A stretch of 64,000 nt of DNA, taken from positions 1 to 64,000 of the forward strand of contig NZ_JAIRBA010000021.1 in NCBI RefSeq assembly GCF_022008365.1, written 5' to 3'. Shown in pieces: positions 27,246 through 35,412 of this stretch (position 1 is the stretch's first letter; each line of letters opens with the position of its first letter). Made by a program: the position numbers and the translations under genes. The DNA comes from Aequorivita vitellina (GTDB taxonomy: Bacteria; Bacteroidota; Bacteroidia; Flavobacteriales; Flavobacteriaceae). The notes beneath the pieces are model-generated. The model saw nothing but the letters and a program-made list of their open reading frames with translations. It was not told the origin of the DNA and searched no databases.

Positions 27246-27322
27246 TATAGTATATATATAGTACTGGTATAGTAAGATTATAGTAACTTTATAGTATATT
27301 TACAGTATGTTTATAGTATATA
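27246..27322. repeat. Seven TATAGTA heptamers with exact 11-bp period
   Basis: TATAGTA starts at 27246, 27257, 27268, 27279, 27290, 27301 (as TACAGTA) and 27312. Each is followed by four variable bases. Only the heptamer is kept while the spacers differ, which looks like a row of protein binding sites on one face of the helix rather than simple slippage. No gene for a matching protein is identified. Confidence 0.8.
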
Positions 27323-27540
27323 AAATATACCATATACCCCTTGCAACGCTACTACGCTCATTAATCTACAATAGCAATAAATGCCTTGCTAATCTAATTA
27401 GCATTAAAACGAGCATCCATCTCCTTAAATTTAAAAAGCGATACCCAATATTTGTACACACAGAAATTACACCCGAACCCACAAAGTAGGGGAGGTGTTT
27501 AAGTAATTAACGCTGGGTTTAAATAAAATGGTGAAGCAAT

Positions 27541-27855
27541 CTAAACCAACAAAAGCAAAACCAAGCCAATAATAATTATGGTGTTGGTGAATAGGAGTGA
27601 TTTTAGATAATAGGCTAGCTTCCTATCGTGAATCCATTTTTTTACAAGGATATACCAACTCGCAGCTGCAAGAAAGATGGTCGCAATAGTAAATACAAGC
27701 TCGAAGGTATTTTCAAAAGAGGGTTCTGTGCTAATGTCGGTGCTGTCTTGTGTGAATATTTTATCCAGCACCAAGGAAACAGAAGTAAACAAAAGCATAA
27801 CTGTAATTACGTGAAATATAATTAAGGCTATTTTTTTTACTTCTGCAGTTCTCAT
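27541..27855 (-). CDS. Hypothetical small membrane protein
   Basis: 104 residues with three predicted membrane spans (about 9-30, 50-70 and 85-104); the protein ends in VLLLLV, so the last span reaches the C-terminus. No family is recognised. It stands alone on the - strand between the heptamer repeats and the AlkB-like gene. It is probably an inner membrane protein; the topology makes a real gene likely. Confidence 0.65.
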   Translation of the reverse strand: MRTAEVKKIALIIFHVITVMLLFTSVSLVLDKIFTQDSTDISTEPSFENTFELVFTIATIFLAAASWYILVKKWIHDRKLAYYLKSLLFTNTIIIIGLVLLLLV

Positions 27856-27946
27856 AAAATTTTGATGCTTTCCTTTAAGTAATTCAATGTGAAAGATGGG
27901 TGGCGTGAGTGGCTGTTACCACATTTTATACGCTCGTAAACCTAGT

Positions 27947-28555
27947 CTATGTCTCAATCGTCCTAAAAGTTAAATTAATCCGTGGCGCATGCACTTTCCT
28001 TGTTGGTGGCAGTCGGTGCAGCCAATGGCTTTGGGTTGTGCCTTTCATTATCAAAAGGCTGCCGTTTTGTAGATTTAGTGAAACCGTTTCCTTCGTCTCT
28101 TTATGCTTAAACGCAAATTTCCGCTCCGCCCCAAAACTTACCGAGGCGATGGCGCTATTTCTTTTAAGATCTTTTTCGGCATCGCTGTGCCACGCCATGC
28201 CTTCTTCGCCACTGTGGTAAAGATTCAACAAACAACTATTAAAAGTATCGCCGCACTTGGCTTCAACCTGCTTTTTAAGTTGCAGCAACTCGGGCGTCCA
28301 CAACTGTGCTTTTTTGGTGACTTTAGAATAGGTGTATTCAAACTCGCGTTCGCCGTACCACGCCACTTTTCGCTTTGTGATAATTTTTTTTCCGAAGATA
28401 ATGGTTTCGTCGTTTTTCCAAGCAATTGTATTCAGTAATATATCGAAATAGCGGTTCGCTTCTTCTTCAGTAAAAACTGTTCCAAAGTAATTCACAGTGC
28501 CGTCTTTGGGAAGTAGGTTGCGTTGCGTATCCCTTTCAAAATCGAACAATTCCAT
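27947..28555 (-). CDS. alkB: AlkB-like 2-oxoglutarate/Fe(II) dioxygenase
   Basis: About 202 residues from the ATG at 28555 (a TTG at 28564 would add three residues). The AlkB fold motifs are seen: MAWHSDAE gives the first His and the Asp of the iron site, HWLHRLPPT the second His, and RINLTFRT the Arg pair that holds 2-oxoglutarate; NYFGTVF and the SVSFGAERKFAF strand fit the AlkB core. The protein should remove alkyl lesions from DNA or RNA. It is a single gene divergent from lemA. The human ALKBH2/3-like layout (short N-terminus) suits DNA repair. Confidence 0.92.
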   Translation of the reverse strand: MELFDFERDTQRNLLPKDGTVNYFGTVFTEEEANRYFDILLNTIAWKNDETIIFGKKIITKRKVAWYGEREFEYTYSKVTKKAQLWTPELLQLKKQVEAKCGDTFNSCLLNLYHSGEEGMAWHSDAEKDLKRNSAIASVSFGAERKFAFKHKETKETVSLNLQNGSLLIMKGTTQSHWLHRLPPTRKVHAPRINLTFRTIET

Positions 28556-28652
28556 AGCTTTCAAAACTATTACTTTCTATTTATATCAGGGCAAAATGAC
28601 TTGTTAATTTTACACATATTCTTATAAAAGTTGAAGAGGAAACCTATTCAAA

Positions 28653-28670
28653 ATCGGTTTTTGAACCGAT
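28653..28670. promoter_or_regulatory. Palindrome between alkB-like gene and lemA
   Basis: ATCGGTT (28653-28659) and AACCGAT (28664-28670) flank TTTG. It sits between two divergent genes, 98 bp from the alkB start and 66 bp from the lemA start. It may be an operator or an mRNA hairpin. Confidence 0.4.
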
Positions 28671-28735
28671 GTTTTCTTCATTTCAAAAGAAATTATAGTA
28701 TCTTAGTTATCCATTTTAAACTAACAACCAATACT

Positions 28736-29296
28736 ATGAGTACCATTCTACTTTTATTAGGCGTAATTGTTGTCGTAGGGCTTTTGCTCGTGATCGTTTA
28801 CAACCGTTTTGTGAAAAACAAAAATATGGTGAAAGACGCCTGGAGCAATATTGATGTCGCTCTTAAACGCCGTTACGACCTAATCCCGAACCTTGTTGAA
28901 ACCGTAAAAGGGTACGCAGCACACGAAAAAACAACTCTGGAAAGCGTAATTCAAGCTAGAAACGCAGCCATGTCTGTCCCTTCTGATGAAATAAATGCGA
29001 AGATAAAGGCTGAAAACCAACTGCAACAAACCCTGCGAAGCATTTTTGCGTTAAGTGAAGCATACCCAGACCTAAAGGCGAATGCAGGCTTTATAGATTT
29101 ACAGCAAAAGCTAAGCGAAATTGAGGAAAACCTTGAGCGAAGCCGCAGATACTACAACGGCACAGTTCGCGAAAACAATACCTATGGCGAAAGCTTCCCA
29201 GGAGTGCTTTTTGCAGGAATGTTTAGCTACCAACATTTCGACTATTTTGAAGTTGACCCAGCTACCCGCGAAAACGTAAAAGTGAGTTTTAATTAA
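28736..29296 (+). CDS. lemA: LemA family protein
   Basis: 186 residues from the ATG at 28736; an upstream in-frame start at 28631 would add 35 non-conserved residues that block the N-terminal helix. One membrane anchor (about 3-23) is followed by the LemA helical domain with VKDAWSNIDVALKRRYDLIPNLVETVKGYA and the later YNGTVRENN segment. LemA proteins are envelope proteins of unclear function. The gene is followed at 105 bp by a DUF2207 membrane protein, a pairing that is very common and suggests joint work. Confidence 0.95.
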   Translation: MSTILLLLGVIVVVGLLLVIVYNRFVKNKNMVKDAWSNIDVALKRRYDLIPNLVETVKGYAAHEKTTLESVIQARNAAMSVPSDEINAKIKAENQLQQTLRSIFALSEAYPDLKANAGFIDLQQKLSEIEENLERSRRYYNGTVRENNTYGESFPGVLFAGMFSYQHFDYFEVDPATRENVKVSFN

Positions 29297-29401
29297 AGGT
29301 TTTGGTTACAAAGCTAATAACCCAATACCTCAAAAACCCAGTAACCCAGTAACGCAATAACCATCAACTGAAATACCAGATTATTTTTAATAACTAATAA
29401 A

Positions 29402-31126
29402 GTGACAATAAGTAAGAAGTACACCCCGTGGTTCAATAAAAAACTGTTTCTGCTATTAATAGGAATGTTGTTTTTCTTGAAAACATCGGCTCAGGAATTT
29501 ACCGTAAACCGATGCCAAGTAGATATCTACATCCACGAGGAAGGCTACTTTGATGTGGTTGAAAATTACGACATTACTTTTAATACATATAAACACGGTA
29601 TATTTAGAAACATTCGCGTTAATTACGACTTGCTTACCGAAGATAGCATCCAAGAAAAACGCAGGATTAGAATTACCAAAATTAAAGTACCTGGCCATAA
29701 ATTTGATGCCGATCCTGAATTTTTACAAAAACTTAGTGACAACCTACAAATAAAAATTGGCGATAAGGACGTAACGGTTATTGGCCCACAACACTACGAA
29801 ATAAAATATCGGGTTTACAACGCTTTTCTTTTTGAAAGGGAAAAAATTCGGTTTTACTGGAACGTCAAAGCTTCTGACTGGAGCACGGTTTTTGAAAAAA
29901 TAGATTTTAATATTCACCTGCCCGAAAATGTAGATGCTAACTTAGATGATTTTTTTGTTTACACCGGTTTTACGGGACAAGATGTTGAAAGTTCAGATTT
30001 CAATGTATCCTATAATGATGGGGTTTTTTCCGCGACAAGTGTTCCCGATTTTAAATCGTATAGCGGACAAAACGTAACTGTATTATTAAACCTACCCTTA
30101 AATTCAGTAAAGGAAATAAAACCGTGGTGGCCATTTTGGGCAGACTACGGCTGGACGCTTATTTTAGGATTATTGCTACTAGTATTTTACGCAATTTGGA
30201 ACAAATACGGTAAAGATGATAGGGTAGTGGCAACAACCAGCTATTTCCCGCCAAGCGGCATCGATCCGTCCATGGCTGGGTTTTTAATAGACGATAGCGA
30301 AGATACACAAGACCTTATTTCATTAATTCCGTATTGGGGTTCGCGAGGATTAATTGCTATGGAAGAAATTCCAAAAAAAGGCTGGTTTGAAAAAGACGAC
30401 ACCAAAATTACAAGGTTACGCCCCTTACCGGATGGCGCGCCAGATTATGAAAAGAAAATTTTTAGTGGCCTCTTCGGAAGCGCTTCCGAGCACGGAGAAA
30501 AAGAAGTTTTAATAAGTAGCCTTAAAAATACTTTTTACACAAAAATGGCTAGTGCCAAAAGAATGTTGAAGAAAAAAGCTCAAAAATATTACGATCCAAA
30601 AGCCAAAAAAATACAAACCAGAACCATTATTGGCATGGTAATATTGAGCGGTATTCTCTTCTTTGCTTTTATAGTTACGTGGGGTTTAATTGCGGCCTTG
30701 GCGGTAATTCCCGTTACAATATTTCTACTTTTTATGAGTGTGCATTTGGTGAAGAAAAACGCCAAAGGCAATGAAATACTTTCAGAATTAAAAGGGTTTA
30801 GAAATTTTATAAAAATAGCCGAAGAAAACAAATTAAAAATGCTGCTTCAAGATAGCCCGTCCTATTTTGAAACTACGATGGGGTATGCACTGGCCTTTGG
30901 TCTGTTTGATCAGTGGGCAAAAAAGTTTGAAGCACTCAATTTACAACCCCCAAGTTGGTACACCTCATCAACTGGCGCCTTCACGATGCATAACTTTTCT
31001 AATTCGTTTGCATCTTCTATTTCGTCGGCAAAATCAACTATGGTAAGTTCGCCTTCAAGCAGCGGTTCTGGAGGTGGAGGTTCTTCGGGAGGTGGCTTTG
31101 GCGGCGGGGGCGGCGGAAGCTGGTAA
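29402..31126 (+). CDS. DUF2207 domain membrane protein
   Basis: 574 residues from a GTG start. A signal segment (LFLLLIGMLFFLKTSAQ) precedes the extracytoplasmic DUF2207 domain (about 32-235, with VDIYIHEEGYFDVVENYDI). A first membrane span is near 250-268, two more near 400-450, and a Gly- and Ser-rich tail follows, ending GGGGSW. Such tails occur in the YciQ-like family. It pairs with lemA upstream. The role is unknown; a cell-envelope function is inferred. Length and layout match the family. Confidence 0.9.
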   Translation: MTISKKYTPWFNKKLFLLLIGMLFFLKTSAQEFTVNRCQVDIYIHEEGYFDVVENYDITFNTYKHGIFRNIRVNYDLLTEDSIQEKRRIRITKIKVPGHKFDADPEFLQKLSDNLQIKIGDKDVTVIGPQHYEIKYRVYNAFLFEREKIRFYWNVKASDWSTVFEKIDFNIHLPENVDANLDDFFVYTGFTGQDVESSDFNVSYNDGVFSATSVPDFKSYSGQNVTVLLNLPLNSVKEIKPWWPFWADYGWTLILGLLLLVFYAIWNKYGKDDRVVATTSYFPPSGIDPSMAGFLIDDSEDTQDLISLIPYWGSRGLIAMEEIPKKGWFEKDDTKITRLRPLPDGAPDYEKKIFSGLFGSASEHGEKEVLISSLKNTFYTKMASAKRMLKKKAQKYYDPKAKKIQTRTIIGMVILSGILFFAFIVTWGLIAALAVIPVTIFLLFMSVHLVKKNAKGNEILSELKGFRNFIKIAEENKLKMLLQDSPSYFETTMGYALAFGLFDQWAKKFEALNLQPPSWYTSSTGAFTMHNFSNSFASSISSAKSTMVSSPSSSGSGGGGSSGGGFGGGGGGSW

Positions 31127-31299
31127 TGAAATTATTAAAGGAAGTTTCGAAACAAATCCATTACCTCGAAATTCACGCCAATCTTAAATTTTAACAGCAA
31201 TATTTACAATGTACTGTAGTGAGTCTCGGTTTCTGATACTTGCACCGACCTTTAGTGGCCATAGTTTTAGCGGAGAAACAAGCGGTCCAGTTTCCAATT

Positions 31300-31959
31300 C
31301 TAATAATATAATTTAAATATCTGATACACTTTTTGCCCTTCCACTTCCGCGCTTACAACGTAATATTCCTTTGTCTTTTCAATTATTTCATATAAATACG
31401 CATCGCCCGGAATGCTTAAATTAGCACGGGTTTCGTTGTTGCTTTCTATAAATATAAGTTTAAACTTATTTTCGTCAATCCAGCTAAAAGTGAGTTTTGA
31501 ATACGTATTATCTTCAAAATAATCCTGCCAAAACCCGTCGCTGATTTTCACCTTTGTTCGCTTCCCGTCGGCTTCCAAATAGCTGAAGTCTTCAGTTTTC
31601 TTAAAGTTCTTTAGCTCTTTCTTTGAAATCGTGGAAATAGGTTTCACAGAAGTTATTCTCGCGTCGTCTTTATGTGGTTCAAGCCTTTGCAATAACTCCT
31701 GAAAATCCACACAATTTCGCTGTAGCCTGTAATAAATACGCTTTTGAAATTCTTCAGCATCGGCCTCGGGGACGGCGTTTAAAGCGTCATCCATTGGGTC
31801 GCGAAAAAGAATATCCATTTTTATTTCGTCATTTTCAATATAATCTAAAGTGCCTAAATAGTTGCAAATCTTATAAGAAGCAGCATCAACTTCTTCTACA
31901 GTTTGCGAAAATAAAACTGTGGTAAAGCAAGTGAGGAATAACAAAAACAGCTTTTTCAT
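31300..31959 (-). CDS. Hypothetical secreted protein
   Basis: About 219 residues from the ATG at 31959, where a clear signal peptide begins (KKLFLLFLTCFTTVLFSQ, cleavage near 19). The longer frame from 32010 has 17 extra residues before the signal and is unlikely. The mature part is acidic, with TSVKPISTISKKELKNF near 112-128 and a beta-rich end. No family recognised. Another small secreted protein follows on the same strand. Confidence 0.75.
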   Translation of the reverse strand: MKKLFLLFLTCFTTVLFSQTVEEVDAASYKICNYLGTLDYIENDEIKMDILFRDPMDDALNAVPEADAEEFQKRIYYRLQRNCVDFQELLQRLEPHKDDARITSVKPISTISKKELKNFKKTEDFSYLEADGKRTKVKISDGFWQDYFEDNTYSKLTFSWIDENKFKLIFIESNNETRANLSIPGDAYLYEIIEKTKEYYVVSAEVEGQKVYQIFKLYY

Positions 31960-32031
31960 TTCTATTTGTTCTATAGTATTTGCAAATAAGTTATCGCCAA
32001 ACCAATTCAATTTTAGGTTGCGACGAAGAAT

Positions 32032-32412
32032 TTACGGGTTTATTTTTAAAAAGGGTATTACTTCATCCATCGTATCGCTTTTGGCGTGAACTTTAAATTC
32101 ATGGGCATTCGTTTCTACAATTTCACAATAAATCTTCTTCCCAATAATATCACTCGTATCATACTTGTAGTTTAAAATTTCACTATACGTTAAAATATAT
32201 GTACAGTCCGATATCCATTCAATAGTTGATTTAATTACAACATTGTTGTCAAAATTTGTTTCAATTTGCATGGATTCGGTCCGAATTATTTTTTCGGGCA
32301 TATTCTCTTCAACATAACGAAATTCTCCAATCCTGAAATTTGAACAGTTTTTTTCTTGCGAATAACCAATTAAAGCGAAACCTAAGATTATAAATGTAAC
32401 TATATATTTCAT
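32032..32412 (-). CDS. Hypothetical small secreted protein
   Basis: 126 residues. A signal peptide (KYIVTFIILGFALIGYSQ, cleavage near 19) is followed by a compact beta-rich domain of about 105 residues with Cys at 23, 70 and 96. The DCTYILTYSEI strand resembles small lipocalin-like secreted proteins common in Bacteroidota that public annotations often mislabel. No catalytic motif. It lies 72 bp from the upstream end of the next secreted gene. Confidence 0.75.
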   Translation of the reverse strand: MKYIVTFIILGFALIGYSQEKNCSNFRIGEFRYVEENMPEKIIRTESMQIETNFDNNVVIKSTIEWISDCTYILTYSEILNYKYDTSDIIGKKIYCEIVETNAHEFKVHAKSDTMDEVIPFLKINP

Positions 32413-32500
32413 AACAGTATTGCCGGATTTTAAAAAAACATGATGTCCCTTCGAGACATTTGTTTAGCTGCAATATCGTACTATTTTCCGACAAAATGCG

Positions 32501-32810
32501 GTTAGGTATTAAATATGGGTAGAAAATGGCAACCCGTCACTTCCAAGTCCCGTAGGGACTACTGGGGCATAATGCCGTTAGGCATTAAATATAGGTAGAA
32601 AATGGAAACCCGTCACTTCCTCGTCCCGTAGGGACTACTGAGGCATAATGCTATTAGGCATTAAATATTGGTAGAAAATAGAGGACCGTCACTTCCAAGT
32701 CCCGTAGGGACTACTGGGGCATAATGCCGTTAGGCATTAAATATGGGTAGAAAATAGAGACCCGTCAATTCTAAGTCCCGTAGGGACTACATATAACATG
32801 GGGCATAACA
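32501..32810. repeat. Four tandem 76-bp units with two hairpins each
   Basis: Units start at 32501, 32577, 32653 and 32729; the fourth is altered near its end by an extra ATATAACA. Each full unit holds two short palindromes: AATGCC-GTTA-GGCATT across the unit junction and AGTCCC-GTA-GGGACT. Units differ by several substitutions but keep both stems, including a TGCTATTAGGCA variant at the third junction. This resembles REP/BIME-type palindromic repeats. It lies between the secreted protein gene and dapD, downstream of dapD. Confidence 0.9.
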
Positions 32811-32858
32811 GAATTTGTCATTCCTTTTTTTGAACAATAAAACTATTTTAATTAATCT

Positions 32859-33677
32859 CTAAACCGCAACACTATATTCCCGCAACGCATCATTCAACGA
32901 GGTTTTTAGATTCGTGCTTTCTTTCCGCTGTCCAATAATGAGGGCGCAGGGCACTTGATACGCTCCGGCTGGGAATTTCTTAGTATAACTACCCGGAATT
33001 ACAACCGACCGTGGTGGTACCGATCCTTTTATTTCTACAGGATTTTCACCAGTAACATCTATAATTTTTGTGGAAGCGGTCAATACCACATTGGCACCTA
33101 AAACGGCTTCTTTCCCAACCCGTACGCCTTCAACAACTATGCAGCGCGAACCAATAAAGGCACCGTCTTCAATAATTACTGGGGCGGCTTGTAGTGGCTC
33201 TAAAACGCCGCCAATGCCTACGCCACCGCTGAGGTGTACGTTTTTGCCAATCTGTGCACAGCTGCCCACTGTGGCCCAAGTATCTACCATAGTACCTTCA
33301 TCTACATAAGCGCCAATGTTTACATAGCTTGGCATAAGTATTACCCCGCTCGAAATATAGGCTCCGTGTCGCGCAACCGCATGCGGCACAACGCGAATAC
33401 CTTTTGCTTCGTACCCAGATTTTAAAGGAATTTTATCGTGATATTCAAAAATACCCACTTCCAAGGTTTTCATCTTTTGAATGGGGAAGTAGAGCACAAT
33501 TGCTTTTTTAACCCATTCGTTTACTTGCCAGCCGCCCGATTCAGTGGGTTCTGCGCAACGCAATTTGCCTTGGTCGCAATAATTCACCACCTCACGAATG
33601 GCGACGATGGTTTCCGTTTCGGTAAGTAGGGAACGGTCTTCCCAAGCTTTTTCTATGGTTTTTTGTAATTCTTGCAT
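32859..33677 (-). CDS. dapD: 2,3,4,5-tetrahydropyridine-2,6-dicarboxylate N-succinyltransferase
   Basis: 272 residues. DapD transfers a succinyl group from succinyl-CoA to tetrahydrodipicolinate in lysine and meso-diaminopimelate synthesis. An N-terminal helical part (about 1-85) is followed by a left-handed beta-helix of hexapeptide repeats (about 100-235: VIEDGAFIGSRCIVVEGVRVGKEAVLGANVVL) and the C-terminal PCALIIGQRKE. SGGVGIGGVLEP is the substrate loop of the family. Length is typical. It is a single-gene unit in this region. Confidence 0.97.
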   Translation of the reverse strand: MQELQKTIEKAWEDRSLLTETETIVAIREVVNYCDQGKLRCAEPTESGGWQVNEWVKKAIVLYFPIQKMKTLEVGIFEYHDKIPLKSGYEAKGIRVVPHAVARHGAYISSGVILMPSYVNIGAYVDEGTMVDTWATVGSCAQIGKNVHLSGGVGIGGVLEPLQAAPVIIEDGAFIGSRCIVVEGVRVGKEAVLGANVVLTASTKIIDVTGENPVEIKGSVPPRSVVIPGSYTKKFPAGAYQVPCALIIGQRKESTNLKTSLNDALREYSVAV

Positions 33678-33875
33678 TTTTTTATTTTTTCAAGTATTTT
33701 GTTTTGAACCAAGATTGAAGGACATTGCGAATCGCGAGTTTCTTATTGATAAACTCAATTTATACTTTTAAACTATCGTGTTTCCCTTATGTCGTGATTC
33801 GTGGTTCATATCCACAAATATAGGCTTCATAATTCAAAATTGTGGTTGATAATAGCATACTATTTCCGAATCCCT

Positions 33876-33883
33876 TATTTTTG
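33876..33883 (+). promoter_or_regulatory. -7 box of ruvX
   Basis: TATTTTTG matches TAnnTTTG and ends eight bases before the ruvX ATG. The predicted transcription start is about 33887, giving a leader of only about five bases. No clear -33 box is seen. Confidence 0.6.
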
Positions 33884-33891
33884 CAGTCGTT

Positions 33892-34302
33892 ATGGGAAGA
33901 ATTTTGGCATTAGATTACGGTAGTAAACGCACAGGCATCGCCATTACAGACGAGTTGCAGTTAATTGCTTCGGGCTTAACAACGGTTGCTACTTCTGAAT
34001 TAATTCCGTTTTTGAAGAAGTATTTCGCTTCCGAAAAAGTAGAATTGGTTTTAGTGGGCGAGCCAAAACAAAAAGACGGAACCCACTCTAATATTGAAGC
34101 GGAAATTCAGAAGTTTTTAAAGAAATTTGTAAATATTTTCCCCAATTTAGAAGTAAAGCGCGTCGATGAACGTTACACCAGTAAAATGGCTTTCCAAACA
34201 ATGATAGACAGCGGTCTAAAAAAGAAACAACGCCAAAACAAGGCCTTAGTAGATGAAATTAGCGCAACGATAATTTTACAAGAATACCTTTATAATGTAT
34301 AA
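33892..34302 (+). CDS. ruvX: Holliday junction resolvase-like YqgF/RuvX
   Basis: 136 residues with an RNase H-like fold. ILALDYGSKRTGIAIT has the first catalytic Asp (about 7), VLVGEPKQKDGTHS is the second motif, and DERYTSKMA and the DEISATIILQEYL helix carry the later acidic residues. The family is linked to Holliday junction resolution and, in E. coli, to pre-16S rRNA 5' end maturation. The length is usual. A broken four-helix-bundle gene lies between it and def. Confidence 0.95.
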   Translation: MGRILALDYGSKRTGIAITDELQLIASGLTTVATSELIPFLKKYFASEKVELVLVGEPKQKDGTHSNIEAEIQKFLKKFVNIFPNLEVKRVDERYTSKMAFQTMIDSGLKKKQRQNKALVDEISATIILQEYLYNV

Positions 34303-34753
34303 TGAATATTGAATAATGAAAATTGTTTAATGAATAAATTCATTTACAAAATTTTATAAAAATGGAAAAGGATATAAAACTACGCTCCAAAACTTTTGCG
34401 CATCGTTGTGTTAAATTGGCAATTTCACTTCCTATAACAAAAATGGGAAGTCATATGGAAGGTCAGCTTATCCGATGTCAAAGTCGGAGCTAATTATAGA
34501 GCAGTTTGTTTGGGGCAATCAAAGAAGAGTTTTATTGCTAAACTTAGTATTGTTGTTGAAGAAGCAGATGAGAGTAATTTTTGGATTGAATTTTTAATGG
34601 ATGAAGATCTTTTACCTAAAGATAATTGTGAGCCATTGCTCAAAGAATCTGCAGAATTGACTTCCATTTTTATAGCCTCAAAAATTACCGCTGAAAAAAA
34701 ATTAAACAGATAATAATTACTGAATATTCATTAGCCATTAAACATTATACATT
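34294..34753. repeat. Imperfect inverted repeats around the four-helix-bundle gene
   Basis: AATGTATAATGAATATT at 34294-34310 is mirrored by AATATTCATT (34723-34732) and CATTATACATT (34743-34753), with about ten extra bases in the right arm. The pair brackets the pseudogene and reaches into the last codons of ruvX on the left. It looks like the ends of an inserted unit. Confidence 0.5.
34362..34713 (+). pseudogene. Four-helix-bundle (23S rRNA IVS-type) protein, frameshifted
   Basis: From the ATG at 34362 the frame gives KLRSKTFAHRCVKLAISLP and GQLIRC, the start of the four-helix-bundle family that is encoded in 23S rRNA intervening sequences. It then stops at about 34492. One base off, from about 34490, the rest of the family continues: SVGANYRA-like GANYRAVCLGQSKKSF, then EEADESNFWIEFL and a closing helix to the stop at 34713. 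A single extra base near 34480-34488 explains the break. A downstream ATG in the second frame would give only a 67-residue fragment. It is bracketed by inverted repeats and sits between housekeeping genes, which suggests an inserted and decaying unit. Confidence 0.88.
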
Positions 34754-34758
34754 AAAAA

Positions 34759-35349
34759 ATGATTTTACCAATAATAGCCTACGGCGACCCAGTTTTAAGA
34801 AAGGAAACCAAAGAAATTTCCAAAGATTACCCAAATCTGGACGCAGTTATAAGTAATATGTTCGAGACTATGTATGAGGCTCACGGCATTGGTCTTGCAG
34901 CACCGCAAGTAAATATGCCTATCCGCCTGTTTATAGTAGATGCCACTCCTTTTGAAGATGATGAAGATCTCACGGAAGAAGAACGAAAATTTGTTTCTAC
35001 CTTTAAAAAAGTATTTATCAACGCACAAATTGTTGAAGAATCTGGCGATGAATGGGCGTTTAACGAAGGCTGTTTAAGTATTCCCGATGTTCGCGAAGAT
35101 GTTTTTCGCCAACCCAATATTACAATTGAATATTTGGACGAAAACTTTAAAAAGCACAAAGAAAATTTTAGCGGCATCGTGGCGCGTATAATTCAACACG
35201 AATACGATCATATTGAAGGGATTCTCTTTACAGATAAGCTTTCACCGTTGAAAAAAAGATTGATAAAAAGTAAGTTGACAAACATTTCTAAAGGTAAGGT
35301 GGGTATCGATTATAAGATGAAATTCCCCAATGCAAAAAAGAAACGTTAA
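34759..35349 (+). CDS. def: Peptide deformylase
   Basis: 196 residues. It removes the formyl group from the starter Met of new proteins. The three motifs are GIGLAAPQV (about 46-54), EGCLSIP with the metal Cys (about 104-110) and QHEYDHIEG with both metal His residues and the catalytic Glu (about 148-156). An insert of about 12 residues between motifs 1 and 2 (EDDEDLTEEERK) is usual in Bacteroidota. The C-terminus is Lys-rich. The gene is followed at 63 bp by the DUF5606 gene, the common order def-DUF5606-mazG. Confidence 0.98.
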   Translation: MILPIIAYGDPVLRKETKEISKDYPNLDAVISNMFETMYEAHGIGLAAPQVNMPIRLFIVDATPFEDDEDLTEEERKFVSTFKKVFINAQIVEESGDEWAFNEGCLSIPDVREDVFRQPNITIEYLDENFKKHKENFSGIVARIIQHEYDHIEGILFTDKLSPLKKRLIKSKLTNISKGKVGIDYKMKFPNAKKKR

Positions 35350-35412
35350 CAACCTTGTATATATTAACCAAACCAAAGATATTTGTATCCGAAAAAATTT
35401 TAAAGGTATTTT

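Noticed and set aside
31127-31299. Possible terminator or small RNA after the DUF2207 gene
   Set aside because: No stem followed by a T-run and no promoter box seen.
34510-34713. 67-codon + strand frame called alone as a gene
   Set aside because: It is the second half of the frameshifted four-helix-bundle gene, lacking the first helix.
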